A DNA stretch of 28,261 nt from Desulfuromonadaceae bacterium (GTDB lineage Bacteria > Desulfobacterota > Desulfuromonadia > Desulfuromonadales > Geopsychrobacteraceae). This document shows, one piece after another, positions 1-7,495 of the stretch; positions within the stretch are counted from its first letter, which is position 1, and every line of letters starts with the position of its first letter. Made by a program: the position numbers and the translations under genes. Where the stretch lies: NCBI GenBank assembly GCA_016744555.1, contig JADGED010000007.1, positions 1 through 28,261 on the forward strand, in the 5' to 3' direction. Under the pieces are notes generated by a model, which worked only from the letters and a program-made list of their open reading frames with translations, was not told the origin of the DNA and searched no databases.

Positions 1-831
1 TCCCATAAGTGGACGAAAAGACGGTTTTCCACCATAACTAATCTCCCCCCCCAGTTGGATGTTCAAGCTACCAGCAAATGCAGATTCAATCTGTCCACCA
101 TTGGGGCTGGGGTGATTGTGGCGATCACGCTTAAAAATGTGCCATGCTTGTGCGCTGTTTTGTTTGGTCAACCAAGCTGCTAATGGTACCAGCAGCGCAC
201 TTATGCGCGCCGGAATAAAGTTAGCCAAGTCATCGAGCCGAGCTGCCGCCCAACCAAATTCTAGGTAGCGTTCATTTTTATAGCCGTAAGTGGAATCAAG
301 GGTGTTAATTGCTTTGTAAAGGATGACACCGGGCGCCCCGGCAATGCAGGCAAAGAACATCGGAGCTGTTACACCGTCAACGGTATTTTCAGCAACGCTT
401 TCAATTGTGGCACGAGCAATCTCGTTTTCGGTCAGGGTTGCGGTGTCTCGTCCCACTAACATTGCTACATTAACCCTCGCTTGGGGCAGATCATTGTTTG
501 CCAAAGGGCGGTAAACCGCCAGAGCATGTTGCCGTAAGTCTTGCATGGCAAAACCGGTGGTAAGAAATAATATGGAAACTAAATCGCCGCATAGTGGGTG
601 GATTGTCGTGGCTAGTTTACAGCTGGTTAAAACTACTCCATAGCTGGTTAATACCACTATCAGTACCGCGATAATACCAGCTAGTTTGAGCGGAAAACGC
701 TTTCGGAGCGGGGTCTCGATTGCTAGCGCCAAGCGTCCGATTGCTTTGACTGGATGTGGCATCCAGCGGGGATCTCCGATTAGAAAATCGAGGAACAGTG
801 CTAATAGTATTTGGATTGCAAGTGGAATCAC
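1..831 (-). CDS. cbiB: Adenosylcobinamide-phosphate synthase CbiB (partial, C-terminus beyond window)
   Basis: CbiB is an inner-membrane enzyme that joins adenosylcobyric acid to (R)-1-amino-2-propanol phosphate, giving adenosylcobinamide phosphate. I translated the minus strand from a GTG at 831-829. The frame stays open to base 1, giving 277 residues against about 310-320 for the family, so the C-terminus is outside the window. Family motifs are clear: DFLIGDPRWMPHPVKAIG near residues 15-32, ATIESVAENTVDGVTAPMFF in the middle, NTLDSTYGYKNERYLEFGW after it, and SPNGGQIESAFAG late. Hydrophobic segments lie near residues 50-70 and 85-100. The GTG overlaps the TGA stop of the upstream cobD-cbiP gene (GTGA), a typical translational coupling. 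The product of that fusion protein supplies both CbiB substrates. No start other than the GTG fits the operon spacing as well. Confidence 0.95.
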   Translation of the reverse strand, partial: MIPLAIQILLALFLDFLIGDPRWMPHPVKAIGRLALAIETPLRKRFPLKLAGIIAVLIVVLTSYGVVLTSCKLATTIHPLCGDLVSILFLTTGFAMQDLRQHALAVYRPLANNDLPQARVNVAMLVGRDTATLTENEIARATIESVAENTVDGVTAPMFFACIAGAPGVILYKAINTLDSTYGYKNERYLEFGWAAARLDDLANFIPARISALLVPLAAWLTKQNSAQAWHIFKRDRHNHPSPNGGQIESAFAGSLNIQLGGEISYGGKPSFRPLMG

Positions 832-3401
832 AGCTTTAATTCCTGGTAGATTTTGTCCATATTGAGGGAAGATCTAACTTGGGCAGCCAAACGGTCAAGG
901 GCTGGTTCCAAATCATATGGAGCTTGTATCTTACAAATTGCTTGCCAGCCTTTGCGGCAACGTAACCGGTCTAGAAACCAACGTCGGAAGTGGTCGGCAT
1001 CAAAAATTCCATGTAAATATGTACCCCAAATATGCTCTTGCTCTGCGCAGCAACTGCCAATGGTTGCACCATCTTCACGGCGTATTAACGGTTTAAGGTT
1101 GTAGCCATTACTGACACCGTGGTGGATTTCATAACCCGTAACCGAATGGTTTGAAAGTAGATGCTTTCCCGTACAGCGAGTCATGATTTTATCGGGCTGT
1201 AGGGTGGTTTCTAGTGGTAACAATCCTAGGCCTTGGCAGGTTTTGCCACCAGATTCAATTGCATATGGATCGGCAATTTTATTACCTAATAACTGATAAC
1301 CACCGCAGATGCCAATAATCTCCACGCCGCTTGCTGCTAATTGTTGTATTGCGGCTGCAAAACCTGATTCAAGCAGATAGTTTAAGTCGGAGATTACGTT
1401 TTTACTACCGGGTAGAATGATAGCATCTGGGTACTTTAAATCCTCAGTTTTACATACTCGTCGAAGGTTTACATCTGGTTCAATCCGTAATGCATCAAAA
1501 TCGGTAAAGTTGGAGATATGGGGTAGATCGATTAAGGCAATGTCGAGACAATTACCGCTTTTTTGCTCATGATCAAGTAGGCCGTTTTTGAAATCGACAG
1601 AATCTTCTTCGGGAAGTCCAAGGTTTTGTAGATAGGGGATAACGCCAAAAAAAGGTTTGCCAGTGTGCTTGGTGGTTAAGTCTAGGGCATCACCTAGGAG
1701 TTTCTCATCACCACGAAAGCGGTTAATAACAAAACCGCTGACCAGTTGTCGTTCCCATTCGTTAAGCAGCTCCATGGTGCCGACAAAAGAGGCAAATACA
1801 CCGCCTCGGTCGATATCTCCAACCAGTAGAACCTTCGCAGCGGCATATCGAGCCATGTTCATATTGACAATATCCCGGGCTTTTAGATTTATCTCTGCCG
1901 GGCTGCCAGCCCCTTCAAGAACCATTACCTGATGTTCACTTGCAAGGCTGTCGTAGCTCTCCTGTACCTGGGTGAATATTTGTGTGCGGCGTTCGGCATA
2001 GTCCATAAAATGCATTGTTTCTAGGACTTTGCCGTTTACAATTACTTGCGAACCGGTGTCGCTACACGGCTTGAGCAAAACCGGATTCATCCTCACGTCG
2101 GCATCGAGTCGACAAGCTTGGGCTTGCAGCACTTGGGCACGCCCCATTTCACCACCTTGAAAAGTGACGCTAGAATTGAGGGACATGTTTTGCGCTTTAA
2201 ATGGAGCAACGGTTACGCCGTCTTGCTGTAAAATGCGGCATAGTGCCGCAGTGAGAACACTTTTACCCGCATTTGAACCGGTCCCTTGGAACATTATCGC
2301 TGGAGTTTTAGGAGCTTTTAGCTTGGGAGTTTTATCGGCAAAAATAGAGTTTAGCTCAGCGAGTAATTTTATCTGTTCAGTACTGGTGCGTACGGCAAGC
2401 CGAAAATACTGCTTGTTGAGCCCCGAAAAATTTTCACAATTACGGATCACAATCCCTTTGGTTAACAGTTTTTGTGTCAGGGCAGCAGCAGTAATTATTG
2501 AGTGGTTTATTTTAACCAGCAAAAAATTGACGTCGCTAGGAAATGGCTGCAAGCCGTTAATCTCTTTGAGCTGGGAAAATAGGTCACGGCGCTGGTTGTG
2601 AACGTAGTCACGGGTTTGTTGCAGAAAGTCGTTATCCTGTAATGCTCGAATTCCAACCGCTTGTGCAATGGAATTTACCGACCAGTTGGGACGTAATTGC
2701 CGCAAAGCGGTGATTATGCTTTCGTCTGCCAGCGCATAGCCTAGGCGTAATCCCGGAATGGCCCACGACTTGGTAAGCGATTGGACGATAATTAAGTTAG
2801 CCGGACGTTGACACCGCAGTGAGTTTTTCGGGTCGGTAAAATCGATAAATGATTCATCGACAATAAAATGATTTTGTGGCCGGTTCTCAATCAGCGAAAG
2901 CAGTGCTTGTGCATCAAGCAATTTTCCGGTTGGGTTGTTTGGGTGTCCAAGGATGACCAAGTGGTCAGCAGTAAGTTTTTTCTCAAGCTCTGTTATATCG
3001 AGTTGAAAATCGTTTTTGACCCGTAATGGCAATGTATCAATTGTCATCTCTTGGGCCGCGGCAACAGCGGCATAGTCGGCGTAACTTGGTATCGGGAGTA
3101 ACAATCGTTGGTGGCGCAGAACTTGTGGTAGCAAATAAAGGAGTTCGCTAGCGCCATTGCCAACAATTATTTGTTCTGCTGCAATCTGGTGTGTTTCCGC
3201 CAGTGCCGAAATTAACTCGCTGGCTTCGGGGTCTGGGTAGTTGGCCAGATTGCTGATTTGAGCACTGATGAGGGGGCGTAACCATTCAGGAAACCCAAGT
3301 GGGTTTATGTTGGCCGAAAAATCTATCAGCTGCTCAACGGGTAATCCGCTGGCAATACTAGCTTGGCGCAAATCACCACCATGTGTATGTTTTGTCGCCA
3401 T
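828..3401 (-). CDS. cobD-cbiP: Fused L-threonine-O-3-phosphate decarboxylase (CobD) and cobyric acid synthase (CbiP/CobQ)
   Basis: One 857-residue protein carries two cobalamin enzymes. Residues 1 to about 355 are a PLP-dependent aminotransferase-fold decarboxylase of the CobD (Salmonella) / CobC (Pseudomonas) family. It has an N-terminal HGGDLRQAS motif, NINPLG at 31-36, HPNNPTGK at 153-160 and the PLP lysine K211 in SLTKSWAIPGLRLGY. It makes aminopropanol phosphate from threonine phosphate. A short linker near 355-365 leads to cobyric acid synthase: P-loop-like GTGSNAGKS at 373-381, KAQNMSLNS at 402-410, and a class I glutamine amidotransferase domain with nucleophile C699 in GICGGYQLLG and H797 in GTYLHGIF. 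This part amidates four side chains using glutamine and ATP. All key residues of both halves look intact. The ATG directly abuts the cobS stop. The two parts are separate genes in most bacteria; here they feed the same next enzyme, CbiB. Confidence 0.95.
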   Translation of the reverse strand: MATKHTHGGDLRQASIASGLPVEQLIDFSANINPLGFPEWLRPLISAQISNLANYPDPEASELISALAETHQIAAEQIIVGNGASELLYLLPQVLRHQRLLLPIPSYADYAAVAAAQEMTIDTLPLRVKNDFQLDITELEKKLTADHLVILGHPNNPTGKLLDAQALLSLIENRPQNHFIVDESFIDFTDPKNSLRCQRPANLIIVQSLTKSWAIPGLRLGYALADESIITALRQLRPNWSVNSIAQAVGIRALQDNDFLQQTRDYVHNQRRDLFSQLKEINGLQPFPSDVNFLLVKINHSIITAAALTQKLLTKGIVIRNCENFSGLNKQYFRLAVRTSTEQIKLLAELNSIFADKTPKLKAPKTPAIMFQGTGSNAGKSVLTAALCRILQQDGVTVAPFKAQNMSLNSSVTFQGGEMGRAQVLQAQACRLDADVRMNPVLLKPCSDTGSQVIVNGKVLETMHFMDYAERRTQIFTQVQESYDSLASEHQVMVLEGAGSPAEINLKARDIVNMNMARYAAAKVLLVGDIDRGGVFASFVGTMELLNEWERQLVSGFVINRFRGDEKLLGDALDLTTKHTGKPFFGVIPYLQNLGLPEEDSVDFKNGLLDHEQKSGNCLDIALIDLPHISNFTDFDALRIEPDVNLRRVCKTEDLKYPDAIILPGSKNVISDLNYLLESGFAAAIQQLAASGVEIIGICGGYQLLGNKIADPYAIESGGKTCQGLGLLPLETTLQPDKIMTRCTGKHLLSNHSVTGYEIHHGVSNGYNLKPLIRREDGATIGSCCAEQEHIWGTYLHGIFDADHFRRWFLDRLRCRKGWQAICKIQAPYDLEPALDRLAAQVRSSLNMDKIYQELKL

Positions 3402-4160
3402 TTAAATTAGCCCCTGATGAGCGAGAAAAATAATACATAGTGGCGGTAGCAGTTCAATCAGTTCACAGGTTGCCCCTAAGGTGTCGCCGGTGAATCCACC
3501 GATTTTACGGTTACTGTAGCGTCCTAATACCCAAACCATAATACCGGTTGTTACTGTAATCAGCAGCCCCGCCATTATGCCGGTGATGAAAACTGCTGCT
3601 CCTGTTAATACGCTGCTGGCAATGAACAACCGTTTGTTGCTCGGTTTATTGTTGGTAAATGCTGCGGTACCAGTAGCGCGGGCATAGGGAAGCCAACTAC
3701 TGATTACCGGCAAGGTACACCGGCCAGCTAGCGGCATTAAGACGATAACCTGCCAACGCCAGTTAGTCGGGATGGCAAGCAATACGGCGAACTTCGCTAG
3801 TAGAATGAAAACAATTGCTGTAACACCCATGGGGCCAGCACAACTGTCTTTCATTATTTCCAACATGCGTTCTCTTGGCCGGCTGCTAAAAAATGCGTCG
3901 GCGCTGTCGGCCAAGCCATCTAAATGGAGTGCTCCAGAAATTGCGACTAGAGCCAATAGAAGTAGTATGTTGGCAATCGATATGGGGAATAACCAGCAAA
4001 ATAAAAGATCTAATGTCGCTAGCAGCAGCCCAATTAACAACCCGACAGCAGGATACCAATTGGGGCTGTTATCGAAATCGTCGCCATCGCCGCACCAAGA
4101 TTCAGGTATTGGTAATACGGTGAGAAAGCGCAATGCGGAAAACAATGGTTTTAGATTCAT
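3402..4160 (-). CDS. cobS: Adenosylcobinamide-GDP ribazoletransferase (cobalamin synthase) CobS
   Basis: CobS is a polytopic inner-membrane enzyme. It joins adenosylcobinamide-GDP to alpha-ribazole or its 5'-phosphate in the last step of nucleotide loop assembly. The 252 residues match the usual family length. The family signature is GALHLDGLADSADAFFS at about residues 76-92, followed by an acidic and glycine-bearing stretch, MKDSCAGPMG at 103-112, thought to bind metal and substrate. Several hydrophobic segments follow. The ATG overlaps the cobT stop by four bases (ATGA), so translation is probably coupled. Its TAA stop is immediately followed by the ATG of the cobD-cbiP fusion. A stretch near residues 20-36 (WCGDGDDFDNSPNWYP) fits the soluble N-terminal part before the first helix. 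Confidence 0.96.
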   Translation of the reverse strand: MNLKPLFSALRFLTVLPIPESWCGDGDDFDNSPNWYPAVGLLIGLLLATLDLLFCWLFPISIANILLLLALVAISGALHLDGLADSADAFFSSRPRERMLEIMKDSCAGPMGVTAIVFILLAKFAVLLAIPTNWRWQVIVLMPLAGRCTLPVISSWLPYARATGTAAFTNNKPSNKRLFIASSVLTGAAVFITGIMAGLLITVTTGIMVWVLGRYSNRKIGGFTGDTLGATCELIELLPPLCIIFLAHQGLI

Positions 4161-5218
4161 TTTGGTTTTGTAACCGCAGCTTCACTAAATGTTGCCATTT
4201 CGGTCAAAATGCCAACGGCACCTTCAAGGAGGTTCATAGCTACGGCCGCTCCAGTCCCTTCACCAAGGCGAAACTGTAGATCAAGAAGTGGATCTTTGCC
4301 AAGGTCGGCAAGGGCGGCAATTTGCCCTTTTTCAACACTACGATGGGCAGAAAACATATACTCTTTACTTTTCGGGGCCAATCGACCGGCAAGTAATGCT
4401 CCAGCAGTTGAAATAAAACCATCGATAATGATCGGTTTTTTAAGTGCTGCTGCACCCAAAATAAGTCCGGCAATTCCGGCTATTTCAAATCCACCGACTT
4501 TACTTAAAACATCAAGCGGATCGTCTGCGTCTGGCTTATTGTGGTTTAGAGCCTGATCCAAAATTTTAATTTTGTTTTGTAGCTGTTCATCGTCCAGCCC
4601 CGTTCCTCGTCCGACAACGTCTGCAATAGGTAGTTTGCATATAGCTGCAATAATGGCACTGCTTGGGGATGTATTGCCGATACCCATGTCACCGGTACCA
4701 AACAGGTCAGTGCTGGAGGCAAGTTCTTGAGCTACTTCTATTCCTGCTTCCAAGGCGCTGATAGCCTGCTGAAGAGTCATGGCTGGGCCGGTGGAAAAAT
4801 CATTGGTACCAGCAGCGATTTTTCGATCAATAATTTCTTCGCCATTCTCTATTGTCGATAAATCTCCGGCGACCCCCATATCGACAATCTTAACGTTGGC
4901 ACCAGCTTGTTTAGCTAGAACATTTATTCCGGCAACACCATTAACAAAGCCACGAATCATTTCGACGGTAACTTCTTTGGGGAAAAGGCTCACGCCTGCT
5001 TCAGTTATCCCATGGTCGCCAGCCATAACGACGATGGTTTTACGTTTGATCGACGGTTTTGTCGAGCCGCAAATGCCAGCCAAGTCAAGCGCAACATCCA
5101 TCAATTTGCCAAGTGCCCAGTGGGGCATAATTAATTGATCCAGCCGTTCTTTTGCCTGTGTCCGTGCGGTTTGATCTTGAGTTGTTATTGCATTGATAGT
5201 TTTATTAAGTAGTTCCAT
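4157..5218 (-). CDS. cobT: Nicotinate-nucleotide--dimethylbenzimidazole phosphoribosyltransferase CobT
   Basis: CobT is a cytoplasmic enzyme that transfers ribose phosphate from nicotinate mononucleotide to the lower-ligand base, giving an alpha-ribazole phosphate. The protein is 353 residues, the normal length. Recognisable motifs are MAGDHGITEAGVSLFPKEVT at 65-84, GTGDMGIGNTSPSSAI at 174-189, STAGALLAGR at 270-279, SAHRSVEKGQ at 290-299, and LQFRLGEGTGAA at 314-325. The last contains E320, which matches the catalytic base of the family. The ATG lies 11 bases after the cobU stop with only a weak Shine-Dalgarno sequence, and the gene overlaps cobS by four bases. Which lower base is used cannot be read from the sequence, and no base-synthesis gene (bluB or bza) is present in the window. 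Confidence 0.97.
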   Translation of the reverse strand: MELLNKTINAITTQDQTARTQAKERLDQLIMPHWALGKLMDVALDLAGICGSTKPSIKRKTIVVMAGDHGITEAGVSLFPKEVTVEMIRGFVNGVAGINVLAKQAGANVKIVDMGVAGDLSTIENGEEIIDRKIAAGTNDFSTGPAMTLQQAISALEAGIEVAQELASSTDLFGTGDMGIGNTSPSSAIIAAICKLPIADVVGRGTGLDDEQLQNKIKILDQALNHNKPDADDPLDVLSKVGGFEIAGIAGLILGAAALKKPIIIDGFISTAGALLAGRLAPKSKEYMFSAHRSVEKGQIAALADLGKDPLLDLQFRLGEGTGAAVAMNLLEGAVGILTEMATFSEAAVTKPK

Positions 5219-5229
5219 TTGAGTAATCT

Positions 5230-5778
5230 CTATGCCTCTTTTAAGATAAGTGGAAGGCCGGAAACCATAAAAATAGCTTCGTCGGCAAGTGTAGCGATGG
5301 TTTGGTTGCAGCGACCTAAACAGTCACGATAGCTTCTGGATATTGCATCTGCTGGGACTAGTCCCATCCCCAATTCGTTACTTACGAAAATGATGGTTTG
5401 GTTCTGTTTGCGACAGGTTTCGACCAATTTAATGCACTCTGCAGCGATTGCCTGTTCGTTAATTAATTCTCCGTTTTGTTCTGCATTATAAAGTAGGTTG
5501 TTTATCCAAAGGGTAAGGCAATCAATAAGAATAATGTCAAATTCGCCAGCCTGTGCAACGGCAGCAGCTAACTCTAGCGGAGCTTCGATAGTGTGCCAAT
5601 TGCGGTTAGCACGTTGTTGCTGGTGCAGAGTAATTCGTTGATCCATCTCGCTATCAATTTTCGGGCAGGTGGCGATGTAGACCTGTTTCCCTGGCAGCGA
5701 TTCGGCAAGGGTTTGTGCGTAGTTGCTCTTGCCGCTGCGACAGCCACCACTAATGTAGATTAATTTATTTGCTGCCAT
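5230..5778 (-). CDS. cobU: Adenosylcobinamide kinase / adenosylcobinamide-phosphate guanylyltransferase CobU
   Basis: This cytoplasmic bifunctional enzyme phosphorylates adenosylcobinamide and then transfers GMP to it, giving adenosylcobinamide-GDP for CobS. The protein has 182 residues, typical of CobU/CobP. The N-terminal P-loop is ISGGCRSGKSNYA at about 9-21. H52 in the RITLHQQQR stretch corresponds to the histidine that carries GMP in the family. VSNELGMGLVPADAISRSYRD near residues 132-152 is the highly conserved late motif. The 3' end of cobC overlaps its start by 14 bases, and cobT follows after 11 bases, so it sits inside the same transcript. Nothing appears missing. Confidence 0.97.
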   Translation of the reverse strand: MAANKLIYISGGCRSGKSNYAQTLAESLPGKQVYIATCPKIDSEMDQRITLHQQQRANRNWHTIEAPLELAAAVAQAGEFDIILIDCLTLWINNLLYNAEQNGELINEQAIAAECIKLVETCRKQNQTIIFVSNELGMGLVPADAISRSYRDCLGRCNQTIATLADEAIFMVSGLPLILKEA

Positions 5779-6361
5779 AATTTAGCCCCGTTAGAATTGC
5801 CGTATTGTCATAAAGTTTTATCGTGCTCAATGAGCCTCGACCAATTTCAAACTTGAACTGTTGCTGTGGTTCAAGTTGCAACAACAGAGTCAGGAGAATC
5901 CGAATTACTCCACCGTGGGTTACCAGTAAGATATGTTGATCATCAGTTGTTTTTAACCGCTGCATATAGATTCGCATGCGCTGGATGAATTCTGCAACTG
6001 AATCGCCATTGGGAAACGTGAAAGCTAATGGGTCGTTGCACCACTGTTGCGTTTGCTGCGGGTCAGCAGATTCAATTTCGTTAAAAGTACGTTCCTCCCA
6101 TAAACCAAAATTGATTTCACGTAAACTTGGATCGGTTTCTACTTTTAGCCCCGCAGTTGTGGCTATTAGTTCTGCGGTTTGTTGAGCTCGAGCAAGTGGA
6201 CTGCAAAAGCACCGATCAACCTGCGTTTCAATTAGATGTTGCGCTAAAAAATTACTTTGTCGTTTGCCCAATTGATTCAAGTCTACATCTGTTGTGCCTA
6301 GAAAAATATTAGGTCGTGCCTGCACTTCTCCGTGCCGTATTAGGTGGATGGTTTTGCTCAA
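5765..6361 (-). CDS. cobC: Histidine phosphatase family protein, alpha-ribazole phosphatase CobC
   Basis: This is probably the phosphatase that removes the 5'-phosphate from alpha-ribazole phosphate or from adenosylcobalamin phosphate. It belongs to the phosphoglycerate-mutase-like histidine phosphatases: LIRHGE places the catalytic H10, SPLARAQQTA at 54-63 carries the second arginine, E82 is in the REINFG motif, and VTHGGV places the second histidine H149. Its length of 198 residues is normal. The start is TTG at 6361-6359, preceded by a good AGAGGAG Shine-Dalgarno sequence nine bases upstream; the next ATG is too far inside the conserved fold. It is the first gene of the minus-strand cob operon, which supports the specific function over a generic phosphatase. 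Confidence 0.9.
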   Translation of the reverse strand: MSKTIHLIRHGEVQARPNIFLGTTDVDLNQLGKRQSNFLAQHLIETQVDRCFCSPLARAQQTAELIATTAGLKVETDPSLREINFGLWEERTFNEIESADPQQTQQWCNDPLAFTFPNGDSVAEFIQRMRIYMQRLKTTDDQHILLVTHGGVIRILLTLLLQLEPQQQFKFEIGRGSLSTIKLYDNTAILTGLNYGSK

Positions 6362-6728
6362 GTGGGATCGCTCCTCTAAATTTGAACTATTGATTCGATC
6401 ATGGGATTAGGGTGTAAGTACATAAATGGCACAAGTTTTTAAGTTTGTATAGTTGCTATTTTTACTTAATTGCTAGCTTGGAAGTTATGGAAATCCAATT
6501 GTTGAAATATATTAAATTTAAGGTGTTTAAAGTAGTTGTATAAGTGTATTTTTTGAGTGTTAAGGTTGTGATGTTTGTTTGATTGGCATGTGTAGATGGC
6601 TAAAACTCTTTTATTTCTGTGTGTTAGTCTCTTTGTTTGGCTCTAATTAAAAAATGATTTGACATGGCTTGCTATAAGTTTTACTAATGACGAATCTGTT
6701 TTTATTGTCACATGAAAAGGGAGGAAAA
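6362..6728. other. AT-rich intergenic region between the divergent cob operon and a secreted-protein gene
   Basis: This stretch of about 367 bases is strongly AT-rich and holds no convincing gene. It must contain the promoter of the minus-strand cob operon and of the plus-strand gene at 6729. I searched both strands by eye for the conserved cobalamin riboswitch boxes (GCCACTG and the AGNCAGGAGACC-like core) and did not find them, so control of the cob operon by a B12 riboswitch here is not supported. Confidence 0.6.
6659..6688 (+). promoter_or_regulatory. Possible sigma70-type promoter for the secreted-protein gene at 6729
   Basis: A perfect -35 hexamer TTGACA (6659-6664) is followed after 18 bases by ACTAAT (6683-6688), which matches four of six bases of the -10 consensus. 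It would give a leader of roughly 35 bases before the ATG at 6729. The -10 is weak, so this is a candidate only. Confidence 0.4.
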
Positions 6729-7280
6729 ATGAAAGTTCTATTTGCGGTGCTAGCTTTTTTACTTGTTGCTAGTCAATCAATTGCTGGACCATTTGGTATT
6801 GATAAAGGTGCTAGTGTCGAATCTCTGAATATTGTCAAAAAAGTTTCGCCTGGAGTTTATTATATTGACCCGCCACAAAAGAATACCTTGTTTGAAAAAT
6901 ATTTAGTTATGGTTTCAGACTCGCAAGGAGTTTATAAGATAGTGGCAAGTGGCAACAGTATTGCTACTGAAGCTAATGGGAATAAGTTGATTGGAGAGTT
7001 TAATTTATTTAAAAAGAAGCTGTCAGAACGTTATGGTGAGTTTCTTGAGGTTAATTTTTTAAGAACTGGGAGTGACTGGGACGAGTCCGAAGATTTTATG
7101 CAGGGATTATTGAGTGAGGAAAGGTTCCTTGGTGCTACGTGGAATGAAAAGTATGGTGCACAACTAAATAATGGCATTCAATCTATAAAATTAGTTGGGG
7201 GAGCACTTAAGAATGACTCTGGTTGTTTAAGCGTAAAATATGAGTTCGATAATTGTGAAGATGGGCAAAAGCAAATATAG
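6729..7280 (+). CDS. Secreted protein of unknown function
   Basis: I cannot name this protein. I chose the ATG at 6729, not the upstream in-frame codon at 6687, because AGGGAGG lies just before it and because it begins a textbook signal peptide: M-K, a hydrophobic core, then SQSIA-G with cleavage likely after residue 19. The product is 183 residues. The mature protein starts PFGIDKGAS and has moderately conserved-looking features such as SVESL, YYIDPPQKN, LFEKYLV, and SDWDESEDFM followed by ERFLGATW. The pattern resembles a family of small uncharacterised exported proteins that I recall from Gram-negative genomes, but I cannot tie it to a Pfam name. Two cysteines near the C-terminus (in GCLSVKYEF and DNCED) could form a disulfide. 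Codon use is more AT-rich than in the cob genes. It stands alone, with its own promoter candidate and a terminator-like hairpin downstream. Confidence 0.75.
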   Translation: MKVLFAVLAFLLVASQSIAGPFGIDKGASVESLNIVKKVSPGVYYIDPPQKNTLFEKYLVMVSDSQGVYKIVASGNSIATEANGNKLIGEFNLFKKKLSERYGEFLEVNFLRTGSDWDESEDFMQGLLSEERFLGATWNEKYGAQLNNGIQSIKLVGGALKNDSGCLSVKYEFDNCEDGQKQI

Positions 7281-7317
7281 AGCGAAGCGCTTCATCTATC
7301 CACAAATGAACTATTTT

Positions 7318-7352
7318 AAATGGCCTTCTTATTATAAATAAGGAGGCCATTT
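7318..7352 (+). terminator. Hairpin terminator after the secreted-protein gene
   Basis: AAATGGCCT and AGGCCATTT form the outer stem, extended inward by seven more pairs including one G-T pair, with a three-base loop. The following bases (TGTTCTTAAA) make only a weak T tract, so termination efficiency is uncertain. Confidence 0.65.
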
Positions 7353-7495
7353 GTTCTTAAACACCATATGCAGAATACCGAGGCAAATTGTAATGGGTAT
7401 TTTAAGTCTGGTTAGACACTTTTACGATTGGTAAAATAGTGCTAGGTTAGATCATTTTTATTCACCGCTGATTTTAAACTTACAAGGGGTTATTG

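Noticed and set aside
323..514. Plus-strand ORF inside cbiB
   Set aside because: It is antisense to cbiB, which shows clear conserved motifs on the minus strand; there is no ribosome binding site or recognisable domain.
2164..2601. 145-residue plus-strand ORF
   Set aside because: It is antisense to the cobD-cbiP fusion, whose two domains are well conserved. The plus-strand translation looks like out-of-frame noise.
6362..6728. Cobalamin riboswitch
   Set aside because: None of the conserved boxes were found on either strand by eye.
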